Positions 51,145-59,498 of a DNA stretch of 64,000 bases are shown in pieces; positions within the stretch are counted from its first letter, which is position 1, and every line of letters begins with the position of its first letter. Origin of the DNA: Phycisphaerales bacterium (GTDB taxonomy: Bacteria > Planctomycetota > Phycisphaerae > UBA1845); the NCBI GenBank assembly GCA_020852275.1, contig JADZBE010000027.1:62001-126000 (forward strand), written 5' to 3'. The translations under genes and the position numbers were made by a program. The notes beneath the pieces are model-generated. The model saw only the letters and a program-made list of their open reading frames with translations. It searched no databases and was not told where the DNA came from.

Positions 51145-54100
51145 TCAGACCGGCACGGCGGCCGTGGCGCCCGCCGCTTCCCGCGCCCCTTCGCTGAGCC
51201 ACGCTTTCAGATCCATAAACAACGAGAACATCGCCGGAACGAGCACCAGCGTGAAAACCGTGGAGCACACCAGCCCGCCGGTCATCACGCTGCCGATCCC
51301 GCGATACAGCTCGCTGCCCGCGCCGGTCATCATCACCAGCGGCAGCGTGCCGAACACCGTCGTCAGCGCCGTCATGAAGATCGGGCGCGTCCGCGTGCGG
51401 ACGGACATGATGACGGCCTCGTGCGGCGACAGGTCATCCTCGCGCATGTGGTTCAGCGCCTGGTGAACGATGAGAATCGCGTTATTCACCACGACGCCGA
51501 CCAGGATCACGAAGCCCAGCATCGTAAGCACGTCGAGCTGCTGCACCTGCGATGTGATGTCGTACTGACTGCGCCAGTGGACCCACGCCAGCGTGCCGAA
51601 CCCGCCGACCACCGCCAGCGGCACCGAGAACATGATGACGAACGGATACGCGAACGACTCGAACAACGCGGCCATGAGCAGGTAGGTGATGAGCACGGCG
51701 AGCACCATGGGCGACTGGATCAGCTCGAACGTCAGCGCGTAGTTGTAGATGAAGAATCCCAGGACCACGGCGGACCCCAGAACCAACATGATCATCCCGC
51801 CGCGCCGCCGGCCCATCACGGCGCCGCAGACCGCCCCGCCCGCGAGCACAAGACCGAGGATCAGCGCCATCGACGCGGCGATGGACATGCCGAACGCACG
51901 CGGTCCGCGCGCCAGTCCACGGAAGTCGCCGAGCAGCGCCCGCTGCGTCTGGGTCAACTTGTCCGCCGTACCGGCCAGGGACACGAACACCGTGTTCGGA
52001 ATCGCCCCTTGGTCACGTAAGGGCGCGATGATCTCGTTTTCGAGTTCCTCCATCGTTGCCTGAAGCGGAACGCCGGGCTTGGGCTGAACCGCCAGGGTCA
52101 CGGAGGGCATCTGCTCGATGTGGTTGATCTGCTGCGGCGCGGTCGTCCGCGCAAAATCCACCACGCTGGAAATCGGCACCACGTGACCCCGCGGCGTGTA
52201 GATCGGAATCTGGCCGATCGACTCCATCGGCGCGCGCTCGTCGCGCGCGACCTTGACGGCCATGTCGATCTTGTCGCCGCGATCGTTGAACTCGCCGACG
52301 AACGCGCCCTCCACGCAGGCGCGGATCACGAACCCCACGTCCGCAACGTCCAGACCCACGTCGGCGGCCTGTGCCCGTTTCGGCGTCATCCGAACCTCCG
52401 GGCGACCCAGGTCGAAATTGCTCGGCGCGGGCCGAGGGTACGAGAATTGGCGCCCCATGATCGCACCGCTGAGCAGGGACGCGGCGTCCACCACCTCGGA
52501 GAGATTGTCGCCGCGGATCTCCACGTCCACCGAATTGCCCGATCCCCCGCTGCTGTTGAATAGTGAAAACTGGAGGAAGACCGGCATCACGCCGGGCAGG
52601 CGCCCCCCGGCCCGTTGCATCGCATCCACGAGGGGCCTCACCTTGTTCGGGTCCTTCGACGTGCAGCCCATGAATGCGCCGCCGTTGAAGGAGACGTAGA
52701 AGAAGTCCTGAATCGGCGGGGGCGTCACCTCGCGCTGCTCCTTGCCGCCTTCGCCGATCATCATCGTGACGCGCGGCAGGTTCGCGGCCTCCGGGGAGCC
52801 GGGTTCCGCCATCCAAAAGTTGCGGATGCCGTCGCGAGGATCGGCCGGGTCGCCGTCCTCGACGACGGACGCCATCGCCTTGAACTCCTCGACGGAGTAT
52901 CCCGGAGGACAGAAGAGGAACCCGAACACGAGATTGCGATTGCCCGCGGGAAGGTAGTCCCGCTCGGGCATCAGCCACCAGCTTCCCAGCAGCGACGCGC
53001 CGGTCATCCCCACGACCACCGCGACGCGCCGCGGCGTGCTCCACAGAATCATGCGGTTGACCGACGCCGCCCACTCCGCGAAGAACCACGGCTTCTCCCC
53101 GCGCCGCGCCGTCTCATCCCCGCCCAGCACCCGTGCCGCCAGCGGCGGAATCACCAGCACCGACACCAGCAGCGAAAAACCGACCGCCGCCGCGATGGCG
53201 ATGGCGATGTCCTTGAAGAGCTGACCCGCCTCCTCCTGAATCGTGACCACGGGAATAAACACGGCCATCGTGGTCAGCGTGCTTGCCAGAACGGCCGTCC
53301 AGACCTCGGTCGCGCCGTCGTGGGCGGCCTGAATCCGGGACTTGCCCATGAGCCGATGGCGGTAGCTGTTCTCGAGCACCACGATGGCATTGTCCACGAC
53401 CATTCCCACGGCGAACGCCAGCCCCGCGAGCATCACCACGTTCAGCGAACGCCCGAGAAGCTGGATCACCAGGAAGGTGCCGATGATGGAGATCGGAATG
53501 GCCACCGCGATGACGCCCGTGGCGCTGGCGCTGCGCAGGAACAGCACGAGCACGACGATGGTGAGCAGTCCGCCCATCCAGATATTCTGGATCACCAGGT
53601 CGATCGCGCTGTTGATGTACGTCGTCTCGTCGTAGACCTGCGTCAAGGAGAGGTCCAGCCCCATCGGGCCGAGGATCTCCTTGTTCACCGCGGCGATTTG
53701 CGTGCGCAGGTTGTCCATCGCTGACAGCACGTTGGCGCCCGTCTCCTTGCGCGCCGGCATGGCGATCACGAACTCGCCCTTGCTCTTGACAAAGCTGATG
53801 GGCTTCTGGAACCCGTCCACCACTTTCGCCACGTCGCGCACGCAGACCGGACCGCCCTCGCGGTAGGCCACCACGGTGTCCTCCACATCGGAAATGCGCG
53901 TAAATTCGCCGATGGTGCGGTAGGTGAAATCCCGCTTGCCCTGCAGGATGGTGCCGGCGGAGATGTTGTCGTTCTGCCGTCGAAGCGCGCGTTCCAGGTC
54001 GCGCAGCGTCAGCCCGCGCGCGGCGAGCTTCGGAGCGTCCACGATGATCTGCACCTCGCGGTCCAGTCCGCCGTACACGTCCACGCTGGCGATGCCCTCC

Positions 54101-54606
54101 GCGCGCTCCAGCAGCGGCTTGACGTTGTCCTCGATAAACGTCTTGAGCCGGGCGACATCGTAGCCCTTGCCGCTGCGGAGAATCATCCACGCGATGGTGT
54201 TCTCCATGTCGTCGTCCGAGGCGAGGACCGTCGGCTCGTCCACCTCCTCGGGATACTCGGGAACCTGGCGCAGCTTGTCCGAGACGTCGCGCAGCGCCGC
54301 GTTCTTGTCGATGCCCACGGGGAACTCGAGGCGCACCACCGCCTGACCCTCTTGCGCCTCCGCGGTCATCTTCACGACGTTTTTGACCGCCTTGAGCTTC
54401 TCCTCCTGGCGGTCGATGATTTCGCTCTCGATCTCCTGGGGACTGGCGCCGGTCCACGCCGTGGTGACCGTGATGAACGGGCGATCCACGTCCGGCGTGA
54501 GCTGCTTGGGCACCTCGAATATGCTGCGGAAGCCGAACAGCACCACGAGCATGACGCCGACCGCGACCTTGACCGGGTTGTCGATGACGAACTTGATGAT
54601 GTCCAT
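51145..54606 (-). CDS. RND efflux transporter permease (AcrB/HAE1-type)
   Basis: 1153 residues from ATG 54606 (MDIIKFVIDNPVKVAVG). Twelve membrane helices in two halves, with large periplasmic loops after helices 1 and 7. Family motifs: FRSIFEVPKQLTPDVDRPFI, the helix-4 block FAVGMVVDNAIVVLENSYRH with the proton-relay Asp, and the second-half repeat FVILVGVVVNNAILIVHQAL. Length is slightly above the ~1040 usual, mostly from a longer TM7-8 region (RRRGGMIMLVLGSAVVL). It is the pump of a tripartite efflux system; no outer-membrane channel gene is in the window. It follows the adaptor gene by 91 nt in one operon. Substrate unknown. Confidence 0.93.
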   Translation of the reverse strand: MDIIKFVIDNPVKVAVGVMLVVLFGFRSIFEVPKQLTPDVDRPFITVTTAWTGASPQEIESEIIDRQEEKLKAVKNVVKMTAEAQEGQAVVRLEFPVGIDKNAALRDVSDKLRQVPEYPEEVDEPTVLASDDDMENTIAWMILRSGKGYDVARLKTFIEDNVKPLLERAEGIASVDVYGGLDREVQIIVDAPKLAARGLTLRDLERALRRQNDNISAGTILQGKRDFTYRTIGEFTRISDVEDTVVAYREGGPVCVRDVAKVVDGFQKPISFVKSKGEFVIAMPARKETGANVLSAMDNLRTQIAAVNKEILGPMGLDLSLTQVYDETTYINSAIDLVIQNIWMGGLLTIVVLVLFLRSASATGVIAVAIPISIIGTFLVIQLLGRSLNVVMLAGLAFAVGMVVDNAIVVLENSYRHRLMGKSRIQAAHDGATEVWTAVLASTLTTMAVFIPVVTIQEEAGQLFKDIAIAIAAAVGFSLLVSVLVIPPLAARVLGGDETARRGEKPWFFAEWAASVNRMILWSTPRRVAVVVGMTGASLLGSWWLMPERDYLPAGNRNLVFGFLFCPPGYSVEEFKAMASVVEDGDPADPRDGIRNFWMAEPGSPEAANLPRVTMMIGEGGKEQREVTPPPIQDFFYVSFNGGAFMGCTSKDPNKVRPLVDAMQRAGGRLPGVMPVFLQFSLFNSSGGSGNSVDVEIRGDNLSEVVDAASLLSGAIMGRQFSYPRPAPSNFDLGRPEVRMTPKRAQAADVGLDVADVGFVIRACVEGAFVGEFNDRGDKIDMAVKVARDERAPMESIGQIPIYTPRGHVVPISSVVDFARTTAPQQINHIEQMPSVTLAVQPKPGVPLQATMEELENEIIAPLRDQGAIPNTVFVSLAGTADKLTQTQRALLGDFRGLARGPRAFGMSIAASMALILGLVLAGGAVCGAVMGRRRGGMIMLVLGSAVVLGFFIYNYALTFELIQSPMVLAVLITYLLMAALFESFAYPFVIMFSVPLAVVGGFGTLAWVHWRSQYDITSQVQQLDVLTMLGFVILVGVVVNNAILIVHQALNHMREDDLSPHEAVIMSVRTRTRPIFMTALTTVFGTLPLVMMTGAGSELYRGIGSVMTGGLVCSTVFTLVLVPAMFSLFMDLKAWLSEGAREAAGATAAVPV

Positions 54607-54697
54607 GCTCACGCTCTCTCGCAGGCGACGCACCGCGCATCGCCGGTCGCAGTCAGGAAATAGACGCGTCGACGCCTTGAGAAAGAGTCCGCGCGTT

Positions 54698-56047
54698 TCA
54701 TGGACCGGCGCCCTTCGCCGGCTCGCCCGGCCTGGAGGCGTCCGTCGATGCCGGTCGGCCCGGCGCCGCGGGAAACTCGACCTTCACCGGCGTCCCGTTG
54801 GCGTCCACCACTTCCACCGGCATGGGCATGAACACGCGCTCATTGCCCCGCACGATGACTTTCGTGCCCGCCGCGAGGTTGTCCGAGGTGATCGCAATGC
54901 GGTCCTCCACGCTCGCGCCCGTCGTCACCGCCAGAGGAATGCCCATCAGCGCGCCCTGCTCGCCCGGCGCGACCAGGGCGACGTAATTCACGCCGTCGCG
55001 CATCAGCACCGCGTCCTTCGGCACGCACACCACCTGCTTCGGCGCGCCGCACAGCATCGTCACCCGCGCGAACATCCCCGCCGCCAGCGCCCCTTCGCCG
55101 TTGGGCACCTCGATCTCCACGGGGAACGTCCGCGCCTGCTCATTCACCTGCGGAATGACATGCCGCACTTTCCCGTCGAAGCCGCGCTTCAGCGCGTCCA
55201 CGAACACCGTCGAAGCATCCCCGACGCGCACCTGGCCCACCGCCGACTCCGGCGCGTCCACCCGCACCAGCACCGACTCAAGGTCCACGACCTCGACGAC
55301 CTGTCCCCCCTCGCTGAGCCATTCGCCAACCTCCACGCGCCGCGCGACGATGGTGCCCGCGAACGGCGCCTTGATCGTCATCTTCTCCAGCTCGCGCTGC
55401 AGCCGGTCCACCACCGCCCGCTGCTCCGCCACGTCCTGCGCGGCGCGCGCGATCGTCTCGGCACGCGGACCTTTCACCGCCTCATCATGGGCCGCCGCCG
55501 CCGCGTTCCGGCGCTGCAGCGCCATGTCATGCTCCGCGGCCGCGTCGTACACCTCGCGCACGGAGCCGGCCTCGCTGCCGGAGTACAGCTTCTCCACCCT
55601 ATCTTTCTCGAACTTCCAGCGCGCCACCCGCGCCTCCGCCTCCAGCAGCAGCGCATTGAGCCGGCGCAGCTCCTCCTCGCGCGTTCCGGCGAGCAACTCC
55701 TGATGCACCGCCGTAAGCGCCGCAAGCCGCGCGGCCCCCTCTTTCAAGCGGAGAGACACGATATCAGGATTGAGCCTGCACAGCGGCTGCCCCGCCGCCA
55801 CAGGATCCCCCTGCCGCACGGGCATCTCGACGATCAGCCCGCCAACCTCGCTTCCGACGCGACTTCGACGCAGAGGCTCGAGCGTCCCGACAAGGCTCAC
55901 CGTACTCGGGGCCTCGCGCATCTCGGCCTCGGCAGCAACCACTTTCGGAACCGGCATTTGCGCAAAGAGCGCCTCCGGCGCTGTGGATATTGCTGTGAGC
56001 GCGAGGAGGATAGCAGATCGTGCCGCTACTATGCCTGACCGTCGCAT
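54698..56047 (-). CDS. RND efflux periplasmic adaptor (HlyD/AcrA type)
   Basis: 449 residues from ATG 56047 (MRRSGIVAARSAILLALTAI), which gives a proper signal peptide ending ALFAQ; ATG 56077 in the track has no ribosome site. Order of domains: barrel-sandwich half (VGSEVGGLIVEMPVRQGDPV), long helical hairpin ~105-215 (LKEGAARLAALTAVHQELLA, REEELRRLNALLLEAEARV), second barrel half (MTIKAPFAGTIVARRVEVGE), then beta-barrel and membrane-proximal domains. It links the inner-membrane RND pump to an outer-membrane channel. First gene of the operon. Confidence 0.92.
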   Translation of the reverse strand: MRRSGIVAARSAILLALTAISTAPEALFAQMPVPKVVAAEAEMREAPSTVSLVGTLEPLRRSRVGSEVGGLIVEMPVRQGDPVAAGQPLCRLNPDIVSLRLKEGAARLAALTAVHQELLAGTREEELRRLNALLLEAEARVARWKFEKDRVEKLYSGSEAGSVREVYDAAAEHDMALQRRNAAAAAHDEAVKGPRAETIARAAQDVAEQRAVVDRLQRELEKMTIKAPFAGTIVARRVEVGEWLSEGGQVVEVVDLESVLVRVDAPESAVGQVRVGDASTVFVDALKRGFDGKVRHVIPQVNEQARTFPVEIEVPNGEGALAAGMFARVTMLCGAPKQVVCVPKDAVLMRDGVNYVALVAPGEQGALMGIPLAVTTGASVEDRIAITSDNLAAGTKVIVRGNERVFMPMPVEVVDANGTPVKVEFPAAPGRPASTDASRPGEPAKGAGP

Positions 56048-56077
56048 GGAAAGAATGTCCAAGAAAAAACAGCTCAT

Positions 56078-56105
56078 TGTAATACGTTGTATTTAAAGTG
56101 TTTAT
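56078..56105 (-). promoter_or_regulatory. Possible operator/promoter of the RND operon
   Basis: An AT-rich island in a GC-rich surround upstream of the adaptor gene. It contains the perfect palindrome aatac-gtt-gtatt (56081-56093), beside tttaaa and ttataa stretches. Such a site fits a TetR- or MarR-type repressor, but no such regulator is adjacent. Confidence 0.4.
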
Positions 56106-56807
56106 AATCTTAAACGCCGCAACGCCAACCGCCGCAGGGCACCCCGGAACGCTCCGCGCGAAGCGTCAACTTCACAACATGACCAAGCGGCTCGGCAGAC
56201 CCCGCCACGCCCGTGCCCGGCATCGGCTGGGTCCAACCATCCGCGCGACCCACGGCCCATCGCCAGCTTAACCCACCCCAATCATCAAACCTGGTCCAAT
56301 GCCATGCTCCGAGCAATCGCTTTTAACTCGTCAATTATTTCAGTTCGCAATCAATTCGTCCAGCGCCGGGCACGGACCGCAGCCCGGACAGGCCTGCCCG
56401 CCAATCCTATCAGCCCATGGTGAAAGGTGGCCCTCGTCATTCCCGCGCAGGCGGGAATCCAGCGGTTGCGCAGTGCGCCCTGGCCCCCCGCCTGCGCGGG
56501 GGTGACGGGCATCATGCCCAGATTCGAGTTTCACCACGCACGGCCATGCTTGGCTGGATCGAGCCTGCCTTCCATTTGACGCCTCTTGAAGCCTTCTGCC
56601 CGATCGAAAACCCAAAACCTATCCGTTGATGTGCAGCCCCGACATGCGCCTCCCACCCCGACGAGGATCGGCGCAGCCTAACCGACAACCGGACGAATGC
56701 CAAACAAGCTGACGCTTTTCCACACCGATCCTTCCACCCTCGGCATCCCGTCTTGCCGCGTCGTCAGACCCGACGTTTAATGCCCACTAGGTCTGCTGAT
56801 CCGTCCG
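56106..56807. other. Gene-free intergenic region
   Basis: About 700 nt. It holds the composite palindromic element at 56417-56538. The remaining ORFs (56110..56316 -, 56340..56615 -) are shadows without start signals. Confidence 0.5.
56417..56538. repeat. Composite palindromic element (MITE-like), copy 3
   Basis: The cleanest copy: atggtgaaagg ... gagtttcaccacg at the ends, cgtcattcccgcgcaggcgg and ccccgcctgcgcgggggtga inside, with gcgcagtgcgccctgg in the centre. Confidence 0.75.
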
Positions 56808-57656
56808 ATGCCCGGAATCGCCGCCATGCACGTGCCCTTGGTTTCCTCGCTCACGTCAGCATTCTCCGACCTTCTGTTTCCACCGGCATGCTTGCTCTGT
56901 TTGCGCCCGGGATTGCAGCTTAAAGAGGGATTCTGCCCCGAGTGCGTCAAGCTTTGGCAGGCGGACACCGCGGTGCCGGGCTGTGCGACGTGCGGCGCGA
57001 CGTGCGCGGCGAACCCCGCGCCGGACGGGCGATGCCCGGCATGCCGCAAGTTGCAGCTACCCGTGGACGCCGTGGTACGACTCGGAGTGTACGGCGAGGC
57101 GCTGGGCGCGCTCGTGGGACGGCTGAAGTTTCACGGCGACGGCGCGATCTCTCGCAGACTCGGCGATCTGCTCGCGGACCAGGTTCTGGCGCAGGCGTGG
57201 GCGTCGGGGATCGACGTCGTCGTTCCCGTACCCAGCGCCTGGACGCGACGGCTCGGACGCCCCCTGCACGCGCCGACGGAACTCGCCCGCCGCATCGCGC
57301 TCAAGCTGCGCCGCGCGAACAAGCTGGCCGGCGCGGCGATCGACGGTCCGCTCGTGCGCTTCCTGCTGAAGCGGCACGGACACCCGGCCACCCAGACGGG
57401 CAGGACCCTCCACGCGCGGCGCGCCAATGTTCACGGCACGTTTCAGCTCTCACCAGGGATCGAGGCGGACGGTTGCACCGTGCTGCTGGTGGACGACGTG
57501 GTGACCAGCCGGGCCACGTCCTTCGAGTGCGCCCGCGTACTTCGCCGCGCCGGCGTATCGCACGTGTACGTGGCCGCCCTCGCCAAGACGCAGCCGCCCA
57601 AAGCGCTCCGCCCGAACTTCATCCCGCGGTCCGGCTCGCTTGGCAGTCCGCGGTGA
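56808..57656 (+). CDS. ComF family phosphoribosyltransferase-like protein
   Basis: 282 residues (ATG 56826 is also possible). N-terminal zinc-binding Cys pairs typical of ComF: CLLC, CPEC, CATC and CPAC within ~28-79. Then a type I phosphoribosyltransferase fold with VVVPVPSAWTRRLGRPLHAP and the PRPP-loop VLLVDDVVTSRATSFECAR. In competent bacteria ComF helps move single-stranded DNA into the cell; in others its role is unclear. No other competence gene is adjacent. Confidence 0.9.
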   Translation: MPGIAAMHVPLVSSLTSAFSDLLFPPACLLCLRPGLQLKEGFCPECVKLWQADTAVPGCATCGATCAANPAPDGRCPACRKLQLPVDAVVRLGVYGEALGALVGRLKFHGDGAISRRLGDLLADQVLAQAWASGIDVVVPVPSAWTRRLGRPLHAPTELARRIALKLRRANKLAGAAIDGPLVRFLLKRHGHPATQTGRTLHARRANVHGTFQLSPGIEADGCTVLLVDDVVTSRATSFECARVLRRAGVSHVYVAALAKTQPPKALRPNFIPRSGSLGSPR

Positions 57657-57670
57657 GAGGAGGCGACGCT

Positions 57671-57738
57671 CGTCATTCCCGCGCAGGTGGGAATCCAGCA
57701 ATTGCGCAGTGCGCCCTGAACCCTGCCCGCGCGCCGTG
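57671..57738. repeat. Dispersed palindromic repeat (TCATTCCCGCG family), partial
   Basis: cgtcattcccgcgcaggtgg and the shared centre attgcgcagtgcgccctg as at 56417-56538; the right arm is degenerate (ccctgcccgcgcgcc). Confidence 0.65.
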
Positions 57739-57787
57739 GCGGAGGGAGACGCGATGTTGCGCCTCGCGCTAGACTCCATGCTCACGC

Positions 57788-57856
57788 GGAGTACCGCGAG
57801 AGCATGCCACCCGACCGCGAGAGCATGCCACCCGACCGCGAGAGCATGCCATCCAA
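57788..57856. repeat. 21-bp tandem repeat
   Basis: Three copies of accgcgagagcatgccaccc (period 21, last copy diverged) in the gap between comF and the SPFH gene. Confidence 0.7.
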
Positions 57857-57978
57857 CCGATTTCGAGGTGCATCGCGCGCGGTTGATGGATGGCGCAGCC
57901 GGACCGCGGCCACGTTTGCCCACAAGCGTCGCCGGTCGCCAAGCGACATGCGGTTCGGCTGGCAGCGTTGAAGCCGTC

Positions 57979-59079
57979 TCACTTCGGCGGGCTGGGCGGC
58001 GCCTGCCGGGAGAGCTTTGGCACCTGCGCTGCGGGGAGCCAGTCGGTCATGCCCGCGGTCCAGACGTACGCGTCGCGCGCGATCTTGCCGGAGGCGATGC
58101 CGGCGCTGAGCTGCGCCTCGGTGAACGGACCCTGCGTCTGCCCGTTGATGGCGATGTGCCACACCGCGCCCGGCGGCGGAGGCGGCGCGACGGGGGCGGG
58201 CGGGCTTGATGTGTACGTGCCGACGGCGCCCTGCACCATCTGGTTCGCCATCGCCATGCCCATGCCCAGACCCATCCCGGTGGCCGCGCCGCCGCCGCCG
58301 GGGTTGCTCGCCGCCGCGGTCATGGCCTTGCCCATCTGGAACTGCTGGAACCGCCCCATGTCGCCGAGCACGTTCATGCTCGTGCGCGCGTCCAGCGCCT
58401 TTTCCACTTCCTCCGGCAGCGCGATGTTGACGATCAAGAGCTGCGGCAGGTCCAGGCCGTACTCATCATCCACGCGCGCGACGACGCTCTCACGCAACTG
58501 CGCCGAGAGCTGCTGGTAGTTCGACGCCAGATCGAGCGCGGCGATGTTCGACTTGCCCAGCAGATCCGCCAGCGCCGAGTTGATCATCGAGCGCACCAGC
58601 TCCTGAATCTCATCGGCCTCGAACGCCTGCTCCGCGCCGACGAGTTCCGCCAGCAGGGCGCGCGGGTTCGTGGCCTTCAGCGTGTAGGTGCCGAAGGCGC
58701 GCAGGCGAATCGGTCCGAACTCCGGATCGCGCAGCATGACCGGGCTGGGCGTGCCCCATTTCAGGTCGGTGACCTGCGTCGTGCTGACGAAGTACACCTC
58801 CGACTTGAACGGGCTGTCGAACCCGTGCTGCCAGCCCTGAAGCGTGCTGAGGATCGGCAGGTTGTCCGTGGTCAGCGTGTAATGCCCCGGCTCGAACACG
58901 TCGGCGAGCTTCCCGCGATGCACGAACACGGCCGTCTGCCCCGGACGGACGATGAGCTGCGCGCCGTTCTTGATCTGGTTCTGATATCGGGGGAACCGCC
59001 AGACGAGCGTCTCGCGCGTGTGATCGATCCATTCAACAATGTCAACCAGTTCGCCGCGAAGTTTTTCGAGAAGACCCAT
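57979..59079 (-). CDS. SPFH/Band-7 protein with C-terminal GYF_2 domain
   Basis: 366 residues; ATG 59079 has GGGAGG 6 nt upstream. Residues ~35-250 resemble the YdjI/virion-core SPFH subgroup: QNQIKNGAQLIVRPGQTAVF, GHYTLTTDNLPILSTL, FGTYTLKATNPRALLAELVG and LPQLLIVNIALPEEVEKALD. A Gly/Ala/Met-rich linker follows (~270-305). The last ~55 residues form a GYF_2-like domain (VWHIAINGQTQGPFTEAQLS, AYVWTAGMTDWLPAAQVPK). SPFH proteins scaffold membrane microdomains; the GYF_2 part binds proline-rich partners. No membrane helix is seen. A membrane-stress or scaffold role is likely. Confidence 0.9.
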   Translation of the reverse strand: MGLLEKLRGELVDIVEWIDHTRETLVWRFPRYQNQIKNGAQLIVRPGQTAVFVHRGKLADVFEPGHYTLTTDNLPILSTLQGWQHGFDSPFKSEVYFVSTTQVTDLKWGTPSPVMLRDPEFGPIRLRAFGTYTLKATNPRALLAELVGAEQAFEADEIQELVRSMINSALADLLGKSNIAALDLASNYQQLSAQLRESVVARVDDEYGLDLPQLLIVNIALPEEVEKALDARTSMNVLGDMGRFQQFQMGKAMTAAASNPGGGGAATGMGLGMGMAMANQMVQGAVGTYTSSPPAPVAPPPPPGAVWHIAINGQTQGPFTEAQLSAGIASGKIARDAYVWTAGMTDWLPAAQVPKLSRQAPPSPPK

Positions 59080-59498
59080 GCAATGCCTCCCGGTATGACG
59101 TGCTTGTCCGCCAAGGACGACCGCTGGCGTCTCGCCCTCATGAACTGGGAACGAATCGATCGCGCGGCGGCAGTCGTCGACCTATCGTCGTATCGGCTGA
59201 ACGGGCGCGGGATTTCGAAACGGAGGTCCGGGAACCCTTGCGTTTTGACCGCCCGCGATGAAATGGACTTCCCTCTTGGCAACCGCCTTCCCATCCAGTC
59301 GTCGATCTTGCTCTCGGATGGGTTGGCAGGACCGAACACCCTTCCGACAGCGCGATTCCATCCGTCACGAAGGGTTGCGCACGGCGGACCCCAAAAACGG
59401 GTGTCTGTCCAGAACTGTGCAGGCTCGCGGGGAATGACTTTTGTGATCCGCGGACGGCCTGCGACCCATCTCACACGAGGACAAGCCCGCGTCCGCTA
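59080..59498. other. Gene-free intergenic region
   Basis: About 420 nt between two minus-strand genes. Listed ORFs on either strand have no ribosome site or domain. No repeat of the families above is seen. Confidence 0.45.

Noticed and set aside
54383-56038. 551-aa plus-strand ORF
   Set aside because: Antisense of the RND adaptor gene; His/Arg-rich shadow.
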